Shown: piece by piece, positions 33,839 through 44,391 of the stretch
Position numbering within the stretch: the stretch's first letter is position 1
Layout: every line of letters begins with the position of its first letter
Translations under genes and position numbers: made by a program
The notes under the pieces: model-generated
What the model saw: only the letters and a program-made list of their open reading frames with translations
Database searches by the model: none
What the model was told of the DNA's origin: nothing
Assembly: GCF_002160815.1 (NCBI RefSeq)
Contig: NZ_NFLH01000013.1
Span: 1-57,365, forward strand
DNA length: 57,365 nt
Reading direction: 5' to 3'
Source: Massilimicrobiota sp. An134
Lineage (GTDB): Bacteria; Bacillota_I; Bacilli_A; Erysipelotrichales; Coprobacillaceae

Positions 33839-36800
33839 TTGGCATCTTTTTAGTAATGAAACAATTGAAATCAAAAATAATGTTGTTATTACAGGGGAAA
33901 ATGGAACAGGTAAGTCAACATTATTGGATGCACTTCAGTATGTTTTAACTGCTGGGAAAGCCAAATTTAACAGTGCTGCCAATGATTCTGGAAAACGTAA
34001 TATAGAAGGGTATATGCGTGGAAAACTGGGACGAGAAGGTAAGCCATTTTTACGTACTGGGGATGTTGTTTCTTACATTGTCTTAGAATATTTTGATGAA
34101 ACATCCAAACGTTCACAACTGATAGGCGTCGTCCTTGAATTAAGTCAAGCCAATATTAAAAAGGAACTCTTCTTTCAAGTTTTAGACCAAAATATACAGG
34201 ATGATTTGTTTATTCATAAACGACATATCTATAATCGTAACGAATTTAGAAAAGAATTACAAAAACGCAAGCTTAAAGCCAATTTTGCAGATAAGAAGAG
34301 TCAGGTTCCTTCACTTTTTAGACAAAGTTTAGGTGTCTCTTCAAAATATTTTGAACTGATATCTCGAGCCCTGGCATTTAAGCCTATTAATCAGGTATAT
34401 AATTTTATTTATGATTTTTTATTGAATGAAGATCCTGTCAAAATTGATGATTTACGTAATAATATTCATGCTTATAGACATTTAAGTGATGTCTTAAAAG
34501 AACAACAAAAACGTATGGAATTATTAGAACAAATTGAAAAAACATATCAGCAATATCAAAAAACAATGAAACATTTAAAAAATTATGAATTTGTAAAAGA
34601 TGTGTTTTATATAGAAAGCTTAAATTATCAAAAAGGACAATTGGTACAGAGTATCGCGAAAAATAAGAAAATGATTCAAGATATGAAACAACAGATATCT
34701 CTGATTCAAAATCAATTACATGGTTTACAAAAAGATGTCTTTCAATTGGAAAGTACTCTTGAATCTAATGAAAGCTATCGTTTAAAAAAAGAACTAGAAG
34801 AAAATCTTCATCAGCAACAAAGACGTTTTGAACAGATATCTCAAGATTATCAGTTCTATATATCACAATTACAGGAAGATATCACAATGTTAAAGCGTTT
34901 AAGAATGAAAGAGACTTTTGTTGAACGTATTCAAAATCAAGATTATGATAGTCAGTATTTAAGTGAACAGCTTTTTGATATCCGTAATGATTTAAATGAA
35001 AGACGAAATGTCAATATGCAAAAAATAGCTCAATATAATCATGAGTTCAAACAGCTTAGAGAAACCAGTCAGCAGTTCAATAAACAGATGGAACTGTTGA
35101 ATCGTAATCGTTTTTATTATCGCAAAGAAGTCAGTGAATTAATCGAAGTTCTTTCAGTGAATCTGGAAGAATATTTTCAGCAAAAAGTTGAAGTTAAGCC
35201 TTTATGTGAATATCTGGAAGTAACAGATGAATCATGGCGTCAGGCTATTGAAGGTTATCTCAATACGCAGCGCTTTGATTTGATTATTGAACCTGTTTAT
35301 TTTCAAAAAGCTATGCAAATTTATGAACAATATAAAGCAGAACATCATATTTTTGGTGTCGGTATTGTAAATGTGATTCCTTTACAGAAATATTCTCAAA
35401 CAGCAGAAAATAGCTTGGCACAGTTTGTGACAAGTTATAATAGCTATGCCAAAAATTATGCCAATATGATTTTAAATAAGGTTCATTGTGTTGAACATGT
35501 TGAAGATTTGACACAATATCCAATTGCAATTACAAAGACATGCATGGTTTATCAAAATTATGCTGTGAGAGCTATCAATCCTAAAATCTATCAACAACCA
35601 TATCTAGGACAGGAAGCCATGAAAATTCAAAAGCAGATCATTCATCAAAAATTAACTGATTTAAAGCAAGAGATGACACAGATAGAAAAACAAAAACAGG
35701 ATGCATCAAGAATTGTCCATTGGATTGAACAGTCACATATCAGTGATCTTGTTAGAAATTTCTATATTATTGATGATTATCGTCTGCTTGAAAAACAAAT
35801 TCAGGATTTAAAAACACGCTTAAGTGAGATTGAAGAAGATGATTCCATTATGACTTTGATGTTCCAGCTTGAACATCTTCAAAAAGAATTGAAAACAGTT
35901 CAAAATCAGCTGACAGAGAAACAAAATCAATATAGTTATGAAACAGTCAGCATGGAAAATAACCAGAAGTCTTTAGAATCTTTGGAACAGACTTTGTCAT
36001 CTTTACCACCACTTCCTGTAACACTTGATCCAGAAGTTGAAAAAATCAAACAACGTTACCAAAAACGTTATGGCAGATATCAGTATCAGGCAATCAATCA
36101 TCAGCTGCAATCACGTATCAATGAAGATAACGCTCAAGTTGTCAAAGATGAAAAAGATGTAGAATATCATATGCGTACATTTAATCATGAAGCTAAAATG
36201 GGTTATGAAGAAAGTGTTGAAAACATTGATGCCTATTTAACGATGTATTATCAGTTAAGAGATATCGAAATTGTGAAGCGACAGGAAGATGTTCGTCAGG
36301 CACGCATGAAGTGTGAAATGTCTTTCCAGGAATCATTTATTTCAAGGCTTTATGAAAAGATTCAACAAGCTAAAAAAGACATTCAGGAACTGAATAAAGG
36401 ATTGAAAAATAAAAACTTTAATGGAGATCACTATGAATTTGAAGTCAATCCAAGTCGCCGACCAGAATATCGACAATATTATGATATCATCAGTACAAAC
36501 CAGCAATATAACAGCGACAATTTATTTGTTACGACGTTATCACAAGAAAATCGTCATGTTATGGATGAGCTGTTTAAACAAATGGCTTTATTAGATGATA
36601 ATGAAAGTGGAGAAAAGTTACTCAGAAAATATACAGACTATCGTGAATATCTTGATTATGATATCAAGATAACTCATGAAAATGGTGATTTCACAAAGTT
36701 TTCTAAGGTCAATCGTGAAAAATCAGGTGGAGAGACACAGACACCATTTTATGTTGTGATTGCTTCAAGCTTTGAACAGCTTATTAAGCAACGATATCAG

Positions 36801-37019
36801 GAAGATTCAGGATGTGTTGTTTTATTTGATGAAGCATTTAATAATATGGATGAAACAAGAATTCAGTCTATGATGAAATTTTATAATGAACTCAATGTTC
36901 AGATTATTATTGCAGTTCCACCTGATAGGGCTAGTACAATTATGCCTTATGTTGATACCACTTTAGCGATTATCAAATCTGGAGATCATTCTTTTGTCGA
37001 GGAAATCATTCATGAATAA
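33807..37019 (+). CDS. jetC: Wadjet SMC-like ATPase JetC
   Basis: A 1,070-residue SMC/MukB-like ATPase. The head opens MKKLVKMKIINWHLFSN with Walker A GENGTGKST (30-38); two long coiled-coil arms (about 200-400 and 620-920) flank a hinge; the C-terminal head has the signature SGGETQTPF and Walker B CVVLFDEAFNNMD. In Wadjet the JetC dimer extrudes loops of circular DNA. GTG 33807 is chosen: AAGGTGG at 33792-33798 is 8 nt upstream and the protein then starts like its relatives; ATG 33825 has no clear ribosome-binding site. It overlaps jetB by 32 nt and jetD by 8 nt. Confidence 0.93.
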   Translation: MKKLVKMKIINWHLFSNETIEIKNNVVITGENGTGKSTLLDALQYVLTAGKAKFNSAANDSGKRNIEGYMRGKLGREGKPFLRTGDVVSYIVLEYFDETSKRSQLIGVVLELSQANIKKELFFQVLDQNIQDDLFIHKRHIYNRNEFRKELQKRKLKANFADKKSQVPSLFRQSLGVSSKYFELISRALAFKPINQVYNFIYDFLLNEDPVKIDDLRNNIHAYRHLSDVLKEQQKRMELLEQIEKTYQQYQKTMKHLKNYEFVKDVFYIESLNYQKGQLVQSIAKNKKMIQDMKQQISLIQNQLHGLQKDVFQLESTLESNESYRLKKELEENLHQQQRRFEQISQDYQFYISQLQEDITMLKRLRMKETFVERIQNQDYDSQYLSEQLFDIRNDLNERRNVNMQKIAQYNHEFKQLRETSQQFNKQMELLNRNRFYYRKEVSELIEVLSVNLEEYFQQKVEVKPLCEYLEVTDESWRQAIEGYLNTQRFDLIIEPVYFQKAMQIYEQYKAEHHIFGVGIVNVIPLQKYSQTAENSLAQFVTSYNSYAKNYANMILNKVHCVEHVEDLTQYPIAITKTCMVYQNYAVRAINPKIYQQPYLGQEAMKIQKQIIHQKLTDLKQEMTQIEKQKQDASRIVHWIEQSHISDLVRNFYIIDDYRLLEKQIQDLKTRLSEIEEDDSIMTLMFQLEHLQKELKTVQNQLTEKQNQYSYETVSMENNQKSLESLEQTLSSLPPLPVTLDPEVEKIKQRYQKRYGRYQYQAINHQLQSRINEDNAQVVKDEKDVEYHMRTFNHEAKMGYEESVENIDAYLTMYYQLRDIEIVKRQEDVRQARMKCEMSFQESFISRLYEKIQQAKKDIQELNKGLKNKNFNGDHYEFEVNPSRRPEYRQYYDIISTNQQYNSDNLFVTTLSQENRHVMDELFKQMALLDDNESGEKLLRKYTDYREYLDYDIKITHENGDFTKFSKVNREKSGGETQTPFYVVIASSFEQLIKQRYQEDSGCVVLFDEAFNNMDETRIQSMMKFYNELNVQIIIAVPPDRASTIMPYVDTTLAIIKSGDHSFVEEIIHE

Positions 37020-38190
37020 ATATGGAAAATTGGTTTTAAATCATTTATTAGATAAATATGAACGTAGTGTTTTGTCTAAACAAGGCTCAGATAAACATTT
37101 ACGTATTCATACACCAGTGCGTAAACTGTTTCCTAAATATGATAACAGTGATTATTATCATGAACGTTTGTTGATTGATGAAGCACTTCATGATTTAAGA
37201 GAATTACATATCGTGAGTTTATCAATGGATCTAGATGGTATTGATGATATTGAGCTTTCTTTGTTTTATATTGAAAAAGCCTATCAATATGCAAATCGAA
37301 CTTTTTCTTTAGAAACAAGAAAGACAGTTATTCAGCTATTGGAACAGACAACATTTTCATATCAATGGCTGGAAACTTTTCGTATCGATATGTTAAAAAA
37401 GCTTTCTTTGTTTCAGTCGGTTTATCGCTATTTGAATCTTGATGATATTTTGGAAATTAAGGATATTTTTACAGTTTTGAAAGCTTTGCCTTTACAAAGT
37501 CATGAAATCTCATTAAGAAAGTTTTCTTTAGCAATTTTAAAAGATTCTAAACGTTTAGAAGTTATCAAAACACGTTTATTACATATTTTATTTGATTACT
37601 GTCCGGAAAGTTTTGCGGATGAAGATGATGCTTTTGCATATTTCAATATTATGAAAAATCCTGGTTTTCTCTATTTAAGGGGACGCATGGTCATTGAACT
37701 CAATGGTCAAGTCATTGATTTAGGGCGTTTAAAAAGTCCCTTTTCTTTGATGAGTGAAAATATAGAACAATTACATATCTTGGATATCCAAGATCAGAAT
37801 GTTTTGACCATTGAAAATCTGACTTCATTTTATGATACTGTTTTAGATAATACACTTGTGATTTACTTAGGTGGTTATCATAATGCTTTAAGACGTTCGT
37901 TGCTGACAAAAATATATGCGCTTTATCCCCATCTAAAGTTTTATCATTTTGGTGATATTGATGCAGGAGGCTTTTATATCTATTATCATTTAAAAGAAAA
38001 AACACAGATTCCTTTTGAGATGCTTGGCATGGATATTCCCACATTACAGCACTATCAGGCTTATTGTAAATCCTTAACGCAAAATGATAGACGCCGATTA
38101 GAGAAACTGCAGGAAAAACATCATTTAGAAGTTATCAGTTATATGCTAACGCACAATTGTAAGCTGGAACAGGAAATTGTGAATCTGTAA
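37012..38190 (+). CDS. jetD: Wadjet nuclease subunit JetD
   Basis: A 392-residue protein. The N-terminal half is the DUF3322-like arm/winged-helix region, and the C-terminal half the DUF2220 Toprim domain with FGDIDAGGF (the DxD motif) preceded by the LVIYLGGYHN strand. JetD is a topoisomerase VI-A-like nuclease that cleaves the plasmid once JetABC has extruded it. The ATG at 37012 has GAGG 9 nt upstream, inside the end of jetC; a terminator follows. Confidence 0.9.
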   Translation: MNKYGKLVLNHLLDKYERSVLSKQGSDKHLRIHTPVRKLFPKYDNSDYYHERLLIDEALHDLRELHIVSLSMDLDGIDDIELSLFYIEKAYQYANRTFSLETRKTVIQLLEQTTFSYQWLETFRIDMLKKLSLFQSVYRYLNLDDILEIKDIFTVLKALPLQSHEISLRKFSLAILKDSKRLEVIKTRLLHILFDYCPESFADEDDAFAYFNIMKNPGFLYLRGRMVIELNGQVIDLGRLKSPFSLMSENIEQLHILDIQDQNVLTIENLTSFYDTVLDNTLVIYLGGYHNALRRSLLTKIYALYPHLKFYHFGDIDAGGFYIYYHLKEKTQIPFEMLGMDIPTLQHYQAYCKSLTQNDRRRLEKLQEKHHLEVISYMLTHNCKLEQEIVNL

Positions 38191-38203
38191 TCAAAACATT
38201 TTC

Positions 38204-38229
38204 AAAGAGTCATGATATGGCTCTTTTTA
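38204..38229 (+). terminator. Terminator of the Wadjet operon
   Basis: AAAGAGTCAT (38204-38213) pairs with ATGGCTCTTT (38217-38226) with one G-U and a 3-nt loop, running into TTTTTA. Confidence 0.75.
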
Positions 38230-38242
38230 TTATGATAAAATA

Positions 38243-38251
38243 TGATATAAT
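38243..38251 (+). promoter_or_regulatory. Extended -10 promoter of the SNF2 gene
   Basis: TGATATAAT, an extended -10, lies 25 bp before the ATG and just after the Wadjet terminator. Confidence 0.5.
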
Positions 38252-38276
38252 GTGCACATATAAGGAGAATTCATCT

Positions 38277-41200
38277 ATGAAAACTGATTTTAATTTATTA
38301 ACTTTATTTTCTAATCCAAATAATATATCTATTGCTAAAAGTTATGATCGTTATGACAATGTTTTAAGCATTGATCTTGAACAAGTGGAAAATGGATATC
38401 ATGTTGATGCTGTCGTGAGAGTTAGAAGTGAAGAGTTTCAATGTTCTTTTTCCTTTGATGAGGAGTATAGTTTGACTGATTACAATTGTGAATGTATCTG
38501 GTGCCGTGATGGGAGCCCATGTGCTCATATTGGTGCAGTTTTATTGAAGTTAAATCAACTGGAGATTCCCTCTTTTCCATACCACTATACCAATTCTCAA
38601 ATTGAAGAAGAAAAAAAGCGACAAGAAGAACATCGCCAACAACAACTTCAGCGCGCTTATGCTTTAAGAGCTTTAGAAACAAATAATTTAATTCAACAAA
38701 ATAAAGAATATTATCATAATCAGGTAAGCTCATCAATTTCTCATGAAAAATATCAATTAACACCTTCTTTTTATAATGACGATGATGATTTATATTTAGA
38801 ATATAAGATTGGTAATACGAAAAAATACATTATTAAGAATATTGATGAATTCTTGGAACATATAGAGAATGAGGAGCAGGTCAAATATGGCAAATTTCTA
38901 CAATTTGTTCATACACGTGAATCTTTTACAGATGAAGCATTAAAACAGATTGATTTTCTTAAAAATGCTAAAAATACAATGAATGAGATTTATCGCGATA
39001 ACTACTTTTTTGATTTTCGAAGAGATTTCAATATAGGAAGATATTTATATATTCATACAGAATTTATTGATGAATTTTATGATGTCTATAAAGAATTAGA
39101 TTTAAATCATTGCCATTTTGAAAATATTGATTATGCTATCAAAGTGCAATTAATCAAAGACAATCATTACTATATACTTCGTGTCACAGATGAAAATGTC
39201 TTTTATCATGGTAATCATTATATTTATTTTATTTCAAAATCTGATTCACAGACAAATATTCAACGTCTTCAGATAAATTTAAATGATAAATCTTTTGATG
39301 CTTTACTTCATTTACTTAAAGAACCTATCTTTATTAAAGAAGAAGATTTTGATGACTTTTATAAATATGTATGGACACCTATGCAAAATTCTTTTGATTT
39401 AGAATGTGATTTTGAACTTATCCAGTCATCTTATACTTTCATTAAAATATATGGTGATATGAATGAAAATGAACAAATTTATTTTAAGATTTATTATGAA
39501 GATGAAAATCAAAATCGAATTCATGCTTTTCAAAATGATTTAATGACAACCGTTCAACAGGATATTGTAGAAACATATTTTCGTGAACATTGTCAGCAAA
39601 TTGATGAAAAGAATGGTTGTGCCTATTTTAATAGTTATGATGAAAAAACATATGAATTTATGCATACAGGTATTGAATTTCTCCAACAATACAGTGAAAT
39701 ATATATTTCAGAAGCATTAAAGAAAATTGGGAAACCAGTTCATTATCAAATTCAGGTCGGTGTTAAAGTTGATCATGATCTTATATCTTTAGATATGAAA
39801 AGTACTCAAATTCCACAAATGGAAATTGCTGAGGTTTTATCAAAATACCGTCGCAAAAAGAAATTTCATCGTTTGAAAAGTGGAGAATTGTTGTACCTTG
39901 AATCACCTGATTTGGAAGAACTATCAAATTTTATGGATGAATATCATATCAATGCAAATGATATTCAAAATGGAAGTCTGACTTTAAATAAAAATCGTGT
40001 ATTTGCATTGGATAATAATGCAACAGAATTGCAACATATACAAATTGAACGAGATGAATCCTTTCAAAAACTTATTCAACAATTCCATCAGCATACACAA
40101 CATCTTTATCCTTTAACACCATACTACAATCAACTATTGAGAGATTATCAAAAAGAAGGCTATCAATGGTTACGAACACTTTACGAATTGGGATTTAATG
40201 GGATATTGGCTGATGATATGGGGCTAGGTAAAACGTTACAGGTGATTGCTTTATTGGATCAATTGGAAACAGATAAACCAAGCTTAGTTGTGTGTCCTTC
40301 TTCGTTAATTTATAACTGGGAAGATGAAGTTCATAAGTTTTCTCAAACTTTATCAGTGACATGCATTGTATCGGATGCGAATACAAGAAAAACGATGATA
40401 CATGCGATTTGTGGTAAACATCTTTATGTCACTTCTTATGATTATATACGTCGTGATATAGAGTTATATGATGCTATTGAGTTTGAATACGTGATTCTTG
40501 ATGAGTCGCAATATATCAAAAACCAGAAAACAAAAAATGCAACATCTGTTAAACAACTCCATGCTCTGCATAAATTAGCACTGTCAGGAACACCTATAGA
40601 AAATTCACTAGCTGAATTATGGTCAGTCTTTGATTTTTTAATGCCACAGTATTTATATAATTACCATTATTTTCAAAAGAAATTTGAAACAGATATTATC
40701 AAAAATCAAGATCAAAAGAAAATTCAACAACTTCAAAAAATGGTTTCACCATTTATTTTAAGAAGAAATAAAAAAGATGTCTTATTAGAATTGCCTGATA
40801 AGATAGAAAAAACACAATTGATTCCTTTTACACAACAGGAAAGTGAATTGTATTTTGCCAATCTTGCTCAAATTAATACTCAGCTTCAAGAAATATTTCA
40901 AATGGAAAAAGTTGATAAGATTGTGATTTTATCAATGTTGACAAAACTAAGACAAATCTGCTGTGAACCAAGAATGATATATGATAATATTTATCAAAGT
41001 TCATCTAAGATGAAAGCTTGTATGGATTTGATTTGTAATTATAAAGCCAACCATCAACAAGTCTTATTATTTTCATCTTTTACAAAAGTCTTCGATTTGA
41101 TGGAAGAAGAACTAAAATTAAATGGCATTCGTTATTTTATCTTAACTGGTGGAACTTCTAAGGAAACAAGACGAGAACTTGTACAGCGTTTTCAAGAGGG

Positions 41201-41513
41201 TGAGGCTGATGTCTTTTTGATTTCTTTAAAAGCAGGAGGAACAGGACTTAATCTAACAAAGGCACAGGCTGTTATCCACTATGATCCATGGTGGAACATT
41301 TCTGCTCAAAATCAGGCAACGGATAGAGCTTATCGCATTGGACAATATCATAATGTTATGGTTCATCAATTGATTATGAAAGAGAGTATTGAAGAAAAAA
41401 TTCAAATCTTACAGGCTAAGAAGAAAGAATTAGCAGACATGTTTGTAGAAAACAGTGAGGGAAATATTTCTTCATTATCAACAGAAGATTTGAAAGCGTT
41501 GTTTGCTATGTAG
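38277..41513 (+). CDS. SWIM zinc finger - SNF2 family helicase
   Basis: A 1,078-residue protein. The N-terminal SWIM finger (C-x-C ... C-x-H in NCECIWC and SPCAHIGAVLL) is followed by about 500 residues of mixed structure and a C-terminal SNF2 ATPase: ADDMGLGKT (Walker A), VILDESQYIKN (motif II as DESQ), LSGTPIENSLAELWS, AGGTGLNLT and QATDRAYRIGQ. These are double-stranded-DNA translocases. The start follows AAGGAG by 9 nt. The following gene starts 10 bp after the stop, so the two form an operon. The same SWIM-plus-translocase pairing appears, as separate proteins, at 17-22 kb. Confidence 0.92.
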   Translation: MKTDFNLLTLFSNPNNISIAKSYDRYDNVLSIDLEQVENGYHVDAVVRVRSEEFQCSFSFDEEYSLTDYNCECIWCRDGSPCAHIGAVLLKLNQLEIPSFPYHYTNSQIEEEKKRQEEHRQQQLQRAYALRALETNNLIQQNKEYYHNQVSSSISHEKYQLTPSFYNDDDDLYLEYKIGNTKKYIIKNIDEFLEHIENEEQVKYGKFLQFVHTRESFTDEALKQIDFLKNAKNTMNEIYRDNYFFDFRRDFNIGRYLYIHTEFIDEFYDVYKELDLNHCHFENIDYAIKVQLIKDNHYYILRVTDENVFYHGNHYIYFISKSDSQTNIQRLQINLNDKSFDALLHLLKEPIFIKEEDFDDFYKYVWTPMQNSFDLECDFELIQSSYTFIKIYGDMNENEQIYFKIYYEDENQNRIHAFQNDLMTTVQQDIVETYFREHCQQIDEKNGCAYFNSYDEKTYEFMHTGIEFLQQYSEIYISEALKKIGKPVHYQIQVGVKVDHDLISLDMKSTQIPQMEIAEVLSKYRRKKKFHRLKSGELLYLESPDLEELSNFMDEYHINANDIQNGSLTLNKNRVFALDNNATELQHIQIERDESFQKLIQQFHQHTQHLYPLTPYYNQLLRDYQKEGYQWLRTLYELGFNGILADDMGLGKTLQVIALLDQLETDKPSLVVCPSSLIYNWEDEVHKFSQTLSVTCIVSDANTRKTMIHAICGKHLYVTSYDYIRRDIELYDAIEFEYVILDESQYIKNQKTKNATSVKQLHALHKLALSGTPIENSLAELWSVFDFLMPQYLYNYHYFQKKFETDIIKNQDQKKIQQLQKMVSPFILRRNKKDVLLELPDKIEKTQLIPFTQQESELYFANLAQINTQLQEIFQMEKVDKIVILSMLTKLRQICCEPRMIYDNIYQSSSKMKACMDLICNYKANHQQVLLFSSFTKVFDLMEEELKLNGIRYFILTGGTSKETRRELVQRFQEGEADVFLISLKAGGTGLNLTKAQAVIHYDPWWNISAQNQATDRAYRIGQYHNVMVHQLIMKESIEEKIQILQAKKKELADMFVENSEGNISSLSTEDLKALFAM

Positions 41514-41523
41514 GAGGGGTGTT

Positions 41524-42981
41524 ATGAGATATTATATTAAAGAATATTTAAATCAAAAATATGAGATAGCAGCTATGGATGGTTATGATGCCTATGTCAG
41601 CATTTACAATCATGAAGATATTCATTTGACTTCTCAACAAAAAGAAACTGTATCCTGTTCGACTGTTGATAACCAGTATTATTACGGCATTGGTCAAGAA
41701 GAATGTCACGACTACTGCCAAATAGCTCAATATTTAGATATGGATCCATTACGATTTTTACAATTTTATCCATCATCACGTGATTATGGAAATTATAAAA
41801 ACTTTTCTCAATTTCAAGACATTCATCATTGTATGGATTTTAAAAAGATCATAGAAGATGAAATCAAAGAACTTGTTTTAAAAGAACAATTACATCCAGA
41901 TTCATTATTGTATACTCTATTAAAAGCAAAAGGCTATGTTTATCAGTCATCTGATGAAAATATACCTTATGAATTGCTTCATACACCTATTGAAGAACTA
42001 GGATTAAGTGTCCGTAGTTACAATTGCCTGAAAAGAGCAAATATTCATACTTTACGTGATTTAAGACAAGTCATGAAAAATGATGAACTTTATAAAATAA
42101 GAAATATGGCTCATAAGCTTGTTAAAGAAATTATTGATGCATATTGTCAGTTTCTGAATCAGAATTTTTCTTATCATTTAGAGTTGCATTTCATGCAAAA
42201 AAAGAGTCCTATCACATTTGTCTATGATAAGCAAGGTTTTGCATTAAAAAGTATTGTATCTAGCATTTTTCAAGACTTTTTCTTGGCTGATCACAAAAGT
42301 TTGTTAAAACATCATGATGCAATTTTTACCCCCAAAATAACAAATGTTCTTTTATGGATGGGCTACAGCAATATTGATGATGTTGAGCCTCACTTACCAA
42401 AGCTCGATGATTATTTTTATAAACTTTCTTTTACATCAAAGCCAGATGCTCTACAAAAAAGGTATAATGACTATCTTCATGCTCATATCACATATCATGA
42501 AATTCCTTATTCCATTTATCAAAAGCTTATCAATCAGGAGGCTTCACAAAAAGATATACAAAATGCCTTGCAAAAATATAATGCCTATGTTGAAAGTGTT
42601 GTTGAACAAATTAATAATAAAATTTATTATGTCGAAAACGATCAGACAAGAGAATTTTATCATGATGATGAAAACGATACTGTTGATATATATGATATGG
42701 GTATTTATGAATGTATTCAATATGATGATTTGAAAAAGATTATGGATTCATTAGAAGATATCTGTGTTATCAAAGAGGTCATGAAAAAAATAAGATTATC
42801 ACATTCTTATTATATTATTAAGGATCTCAATGAATATAAAGTGCAGGTAGACATGATTATCAAAAATCATTCTCAATTAGAAGCCAAAGAACTTATAGAA
42901 CAACTATTAGATAATCCGTTTTTATTAAAACATCAATACGAAGAACTTGTTCAATATATTCGTCTCAAATATAATAGCTAA
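41524..42981 (+). CDS. RNA polymerase alpha-CTD-like domain protein
   Basis: A 485-residue protein of unknown function. In its middle it carries a helix-hairpin-helix of the RNA polymerase alpha C-terminal type: PIEELGLSVRSYNCLKRANIH, then TLRDLRQVM and IRNMAHKLVKEI (about residues 155-205). This fold binds DNA or proteins. The rest is helical and acidic, with no other motif. It starts 10 bp after the SNF2 gene behind GGAGGGG, so it is probably that enzyme's partner. Confidence 0.78.
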   Translation: MRYYIKEYLNQKYEIAAMDGYDAYVSIYNHEDIHLTSQQKETVSCSTVDNQYYYGIGQEECHDYCQIAQYLDMDPLRFLQFYPSSRDYGNYKNFSQFQDIHHCMDFKKIIEDEIKELVLKEQLHPDSLLYTLLKAKGYVYQSSDENIPYELLHTPIEELGLSVRSYNCLKRANIHTLRDLRQVMKNDELYKIRNMAHKLVKEIIDAYCQFLNQNFSYHLELHFMQKKSPITFVYDKQGFALKSIVSSIFQDFFLADHKSLLKHHDAIFTPKITNVLLWMGYSNIDDVEPHLPKLDDYFYKLSFTSKPDALQKRYNDYLHAHITYHEIPYSIYQKLINQEASQKDIQNALQKYNAYVESVVEQINNKIYYVENDQTREFYHDDENDTVDIYDMGIYECIQYDDLKKIMDSLEDICVIKEVMKKIRLSHSYYIIKDLNEYKVQVDMIIKNHSQLEAKELIEQLLDNPFLLKHQYEELVQYIRLKYNS

Positions 42982-42991
42982 ATATTTCTAT

Positions 42992-43032
42992 GAAAAAGGA
43001 GTTGCTCTGATGAGTCAACTCCTGAATTTTTT
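42992..43032. terminator. Bidirectional terminator at the right end of the island
   Basis: AGGAGTTG (42997-43004) pairs with CAACTCCT (43016-43023), with a T tract on the plus side (43027-43032) and an A tract on the left that serves the convergent permease gene. Confidence 0.85.
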
Positions 43033-43035
43033 GTA

Positions 43036-44391
43036 TTAAATAATCGCAAGTAAGACAAAGTTTAAGATAAATAATAATGCAACACCAGCAATAATAGGGT
43101 GAATATCTTTGGCTTGTTTCTTAAAGATTTTAATTAAACAATAGAAAATAAAGGCACTGGCAATACCATAAGAAATACTATAACAAAGAGCCATAAAGAT
43201 ACCTGCAAAGAAAGCTGGAATCGCATCTTCTAAATTTGACCAGTCAATTTCAGCAAATGATGAAACCATCATACATCCAACAATAATTAATGCTGGTGCT
43301 GTTGCAGCTGAAGGAATGGCACTGACAAAAGTTGCTAAAAAGGCACTTAAAGCAAAGCAGATGGCTGTGACAACAGATGTTAACCCTGTACGACCCCCAG
43401 CCCCAATACCAGCAGCACTTTCTACATAAGTTGTTGTATTTGAAGTTCCAAAAATAGCTCCAATAGATGTTGCAGTTGCATCCGCAAACAATGCTTTATC
43501 CATTTTAGAACTGAATCCACTACTTGTTTCTAATGCTTTTTCATCTTCTTCAGAGAAAATACCACTACGTCTACCAGTTCCAATAAATGTACCAATTGTA
43601 TCAAAAGTGTCTGACATACTAAATGCAAAAATAGTAATTAAAACTAAAGGTAAACGAGACAGATCACTAAATAATGAAGGTAAACCTTCAGATGTAAAAA
43701 TAACACCAAATGTTGAAGGTAAAGCACTTAATGCTTCACTAAAGCTAACAGTATCTGTTGTGGTTGTCACACCAAAAGGAATACCTAAGATAGTTGTGAC
43801 AATAATCGCAATTAAAATACCACCTTTCACATTTTTTAATGTTAAAATAGCTGCTAAAACCAATCCAATTAAGAAAATCCATAAAACAGGTTGATTTAAT
43901 GTAGCAATGGCAGGAACACCGCTATCAAATGTAATAAAACCAACATTTAAGAAACCTAAATAAGCAATAAAGACACCAATTCCACCACCAATAGCATTTT
44001 GTAAAGATTGTGGAATAGCCTTAATAATGATTTTTCTGATCTTTGTAACAGTAATGAAAATATTAATCAAACCACAAATAAAAACCATTGATAAGGCTTG
44101 TTGCCATGTGAATTGTAATTGAAAACATACTGTGTAAACGAAAAATGCATTCAATCCCATTCCAGGTGCTTGAGCATAAGGAACATTTGCTACAAGTCCC
44201 ATAATTAAAGTTCCAACCACTGCAGAAATAATTGTAGCTAAGAAGACAGCTCCCCATTCCATTCCAGCTTGTGATAATGTATTTGGATTGACTGCAATAA
44301 TATAAGCCATCGCAAAGAATGTTGTAATTCCAGCCATCACTTCTGTTGAAACAGTCGTTCCATTTTCTTTCAATTTAAATAATTTTTCCAT
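43036..44391 (-). CDS. NCS2 family purine permease (AzgA/PbuG-like)
   Basis: A 451-residue polytopic transporter with about 12-14 membrane segments. It opens with EVMAGITTFFAMAYIIAVNP and has QAPGMGLNAFF, both typical of the AzgA/PbuG branch of NCS2, which import guanine/hypoxanthine or adenine. The cytoplasmic signature SDTFDTIGTFIG is present. The substrate is not resolvable from sequence. The start follows GGGAG. No purine riboswitch is visible in its leader. Confidence 0.9.
   Translation of the reverse strand: MEKLFKLKENGTTVSTEVMAGITTFFAMAYIIAVNPNTLSQAGMEWGAVFLATIISAVVGTLIMGLVANVPYAQAPGMGLNAFFVYTVCFQLQFTWQQALSMVFICGLINIFITVTKIRKIIIKAIPQSLQNAIGGGIGVFIAYLGFLNVGFITFDSGVPAIATLNQPVLWIFLIGLVLAAILTLKNVKGGILIAIIVTTILGIPFGVTTTTDTVSFSEALSALPSTFGVIFTSEGLPSLFSDLSRLPLVLITIFAFSMSDTFDTIGTFIGTGRRSGIFSEEDEKALETSSGFSSKMDKALFADATATSIGAIFGTSNTTTYVESAAGIGAGGRTGLTSVVTAICFALSAFLATFVSAIPSAATAPALIIVGCMMVSSFAEIDWSNLEDAIPAFFAGIFMALCYSISYGIASAFIFYCLIKIFKKQAKDIHPIIAGVALLFILNFVLLAII

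Noticed and set aside
41548-42733. Several ORFs in other frames within the alpha-CTD-like gene
   Set aside because: All lack ribosome-binding sites and overlap a gene with clear coding pattern.
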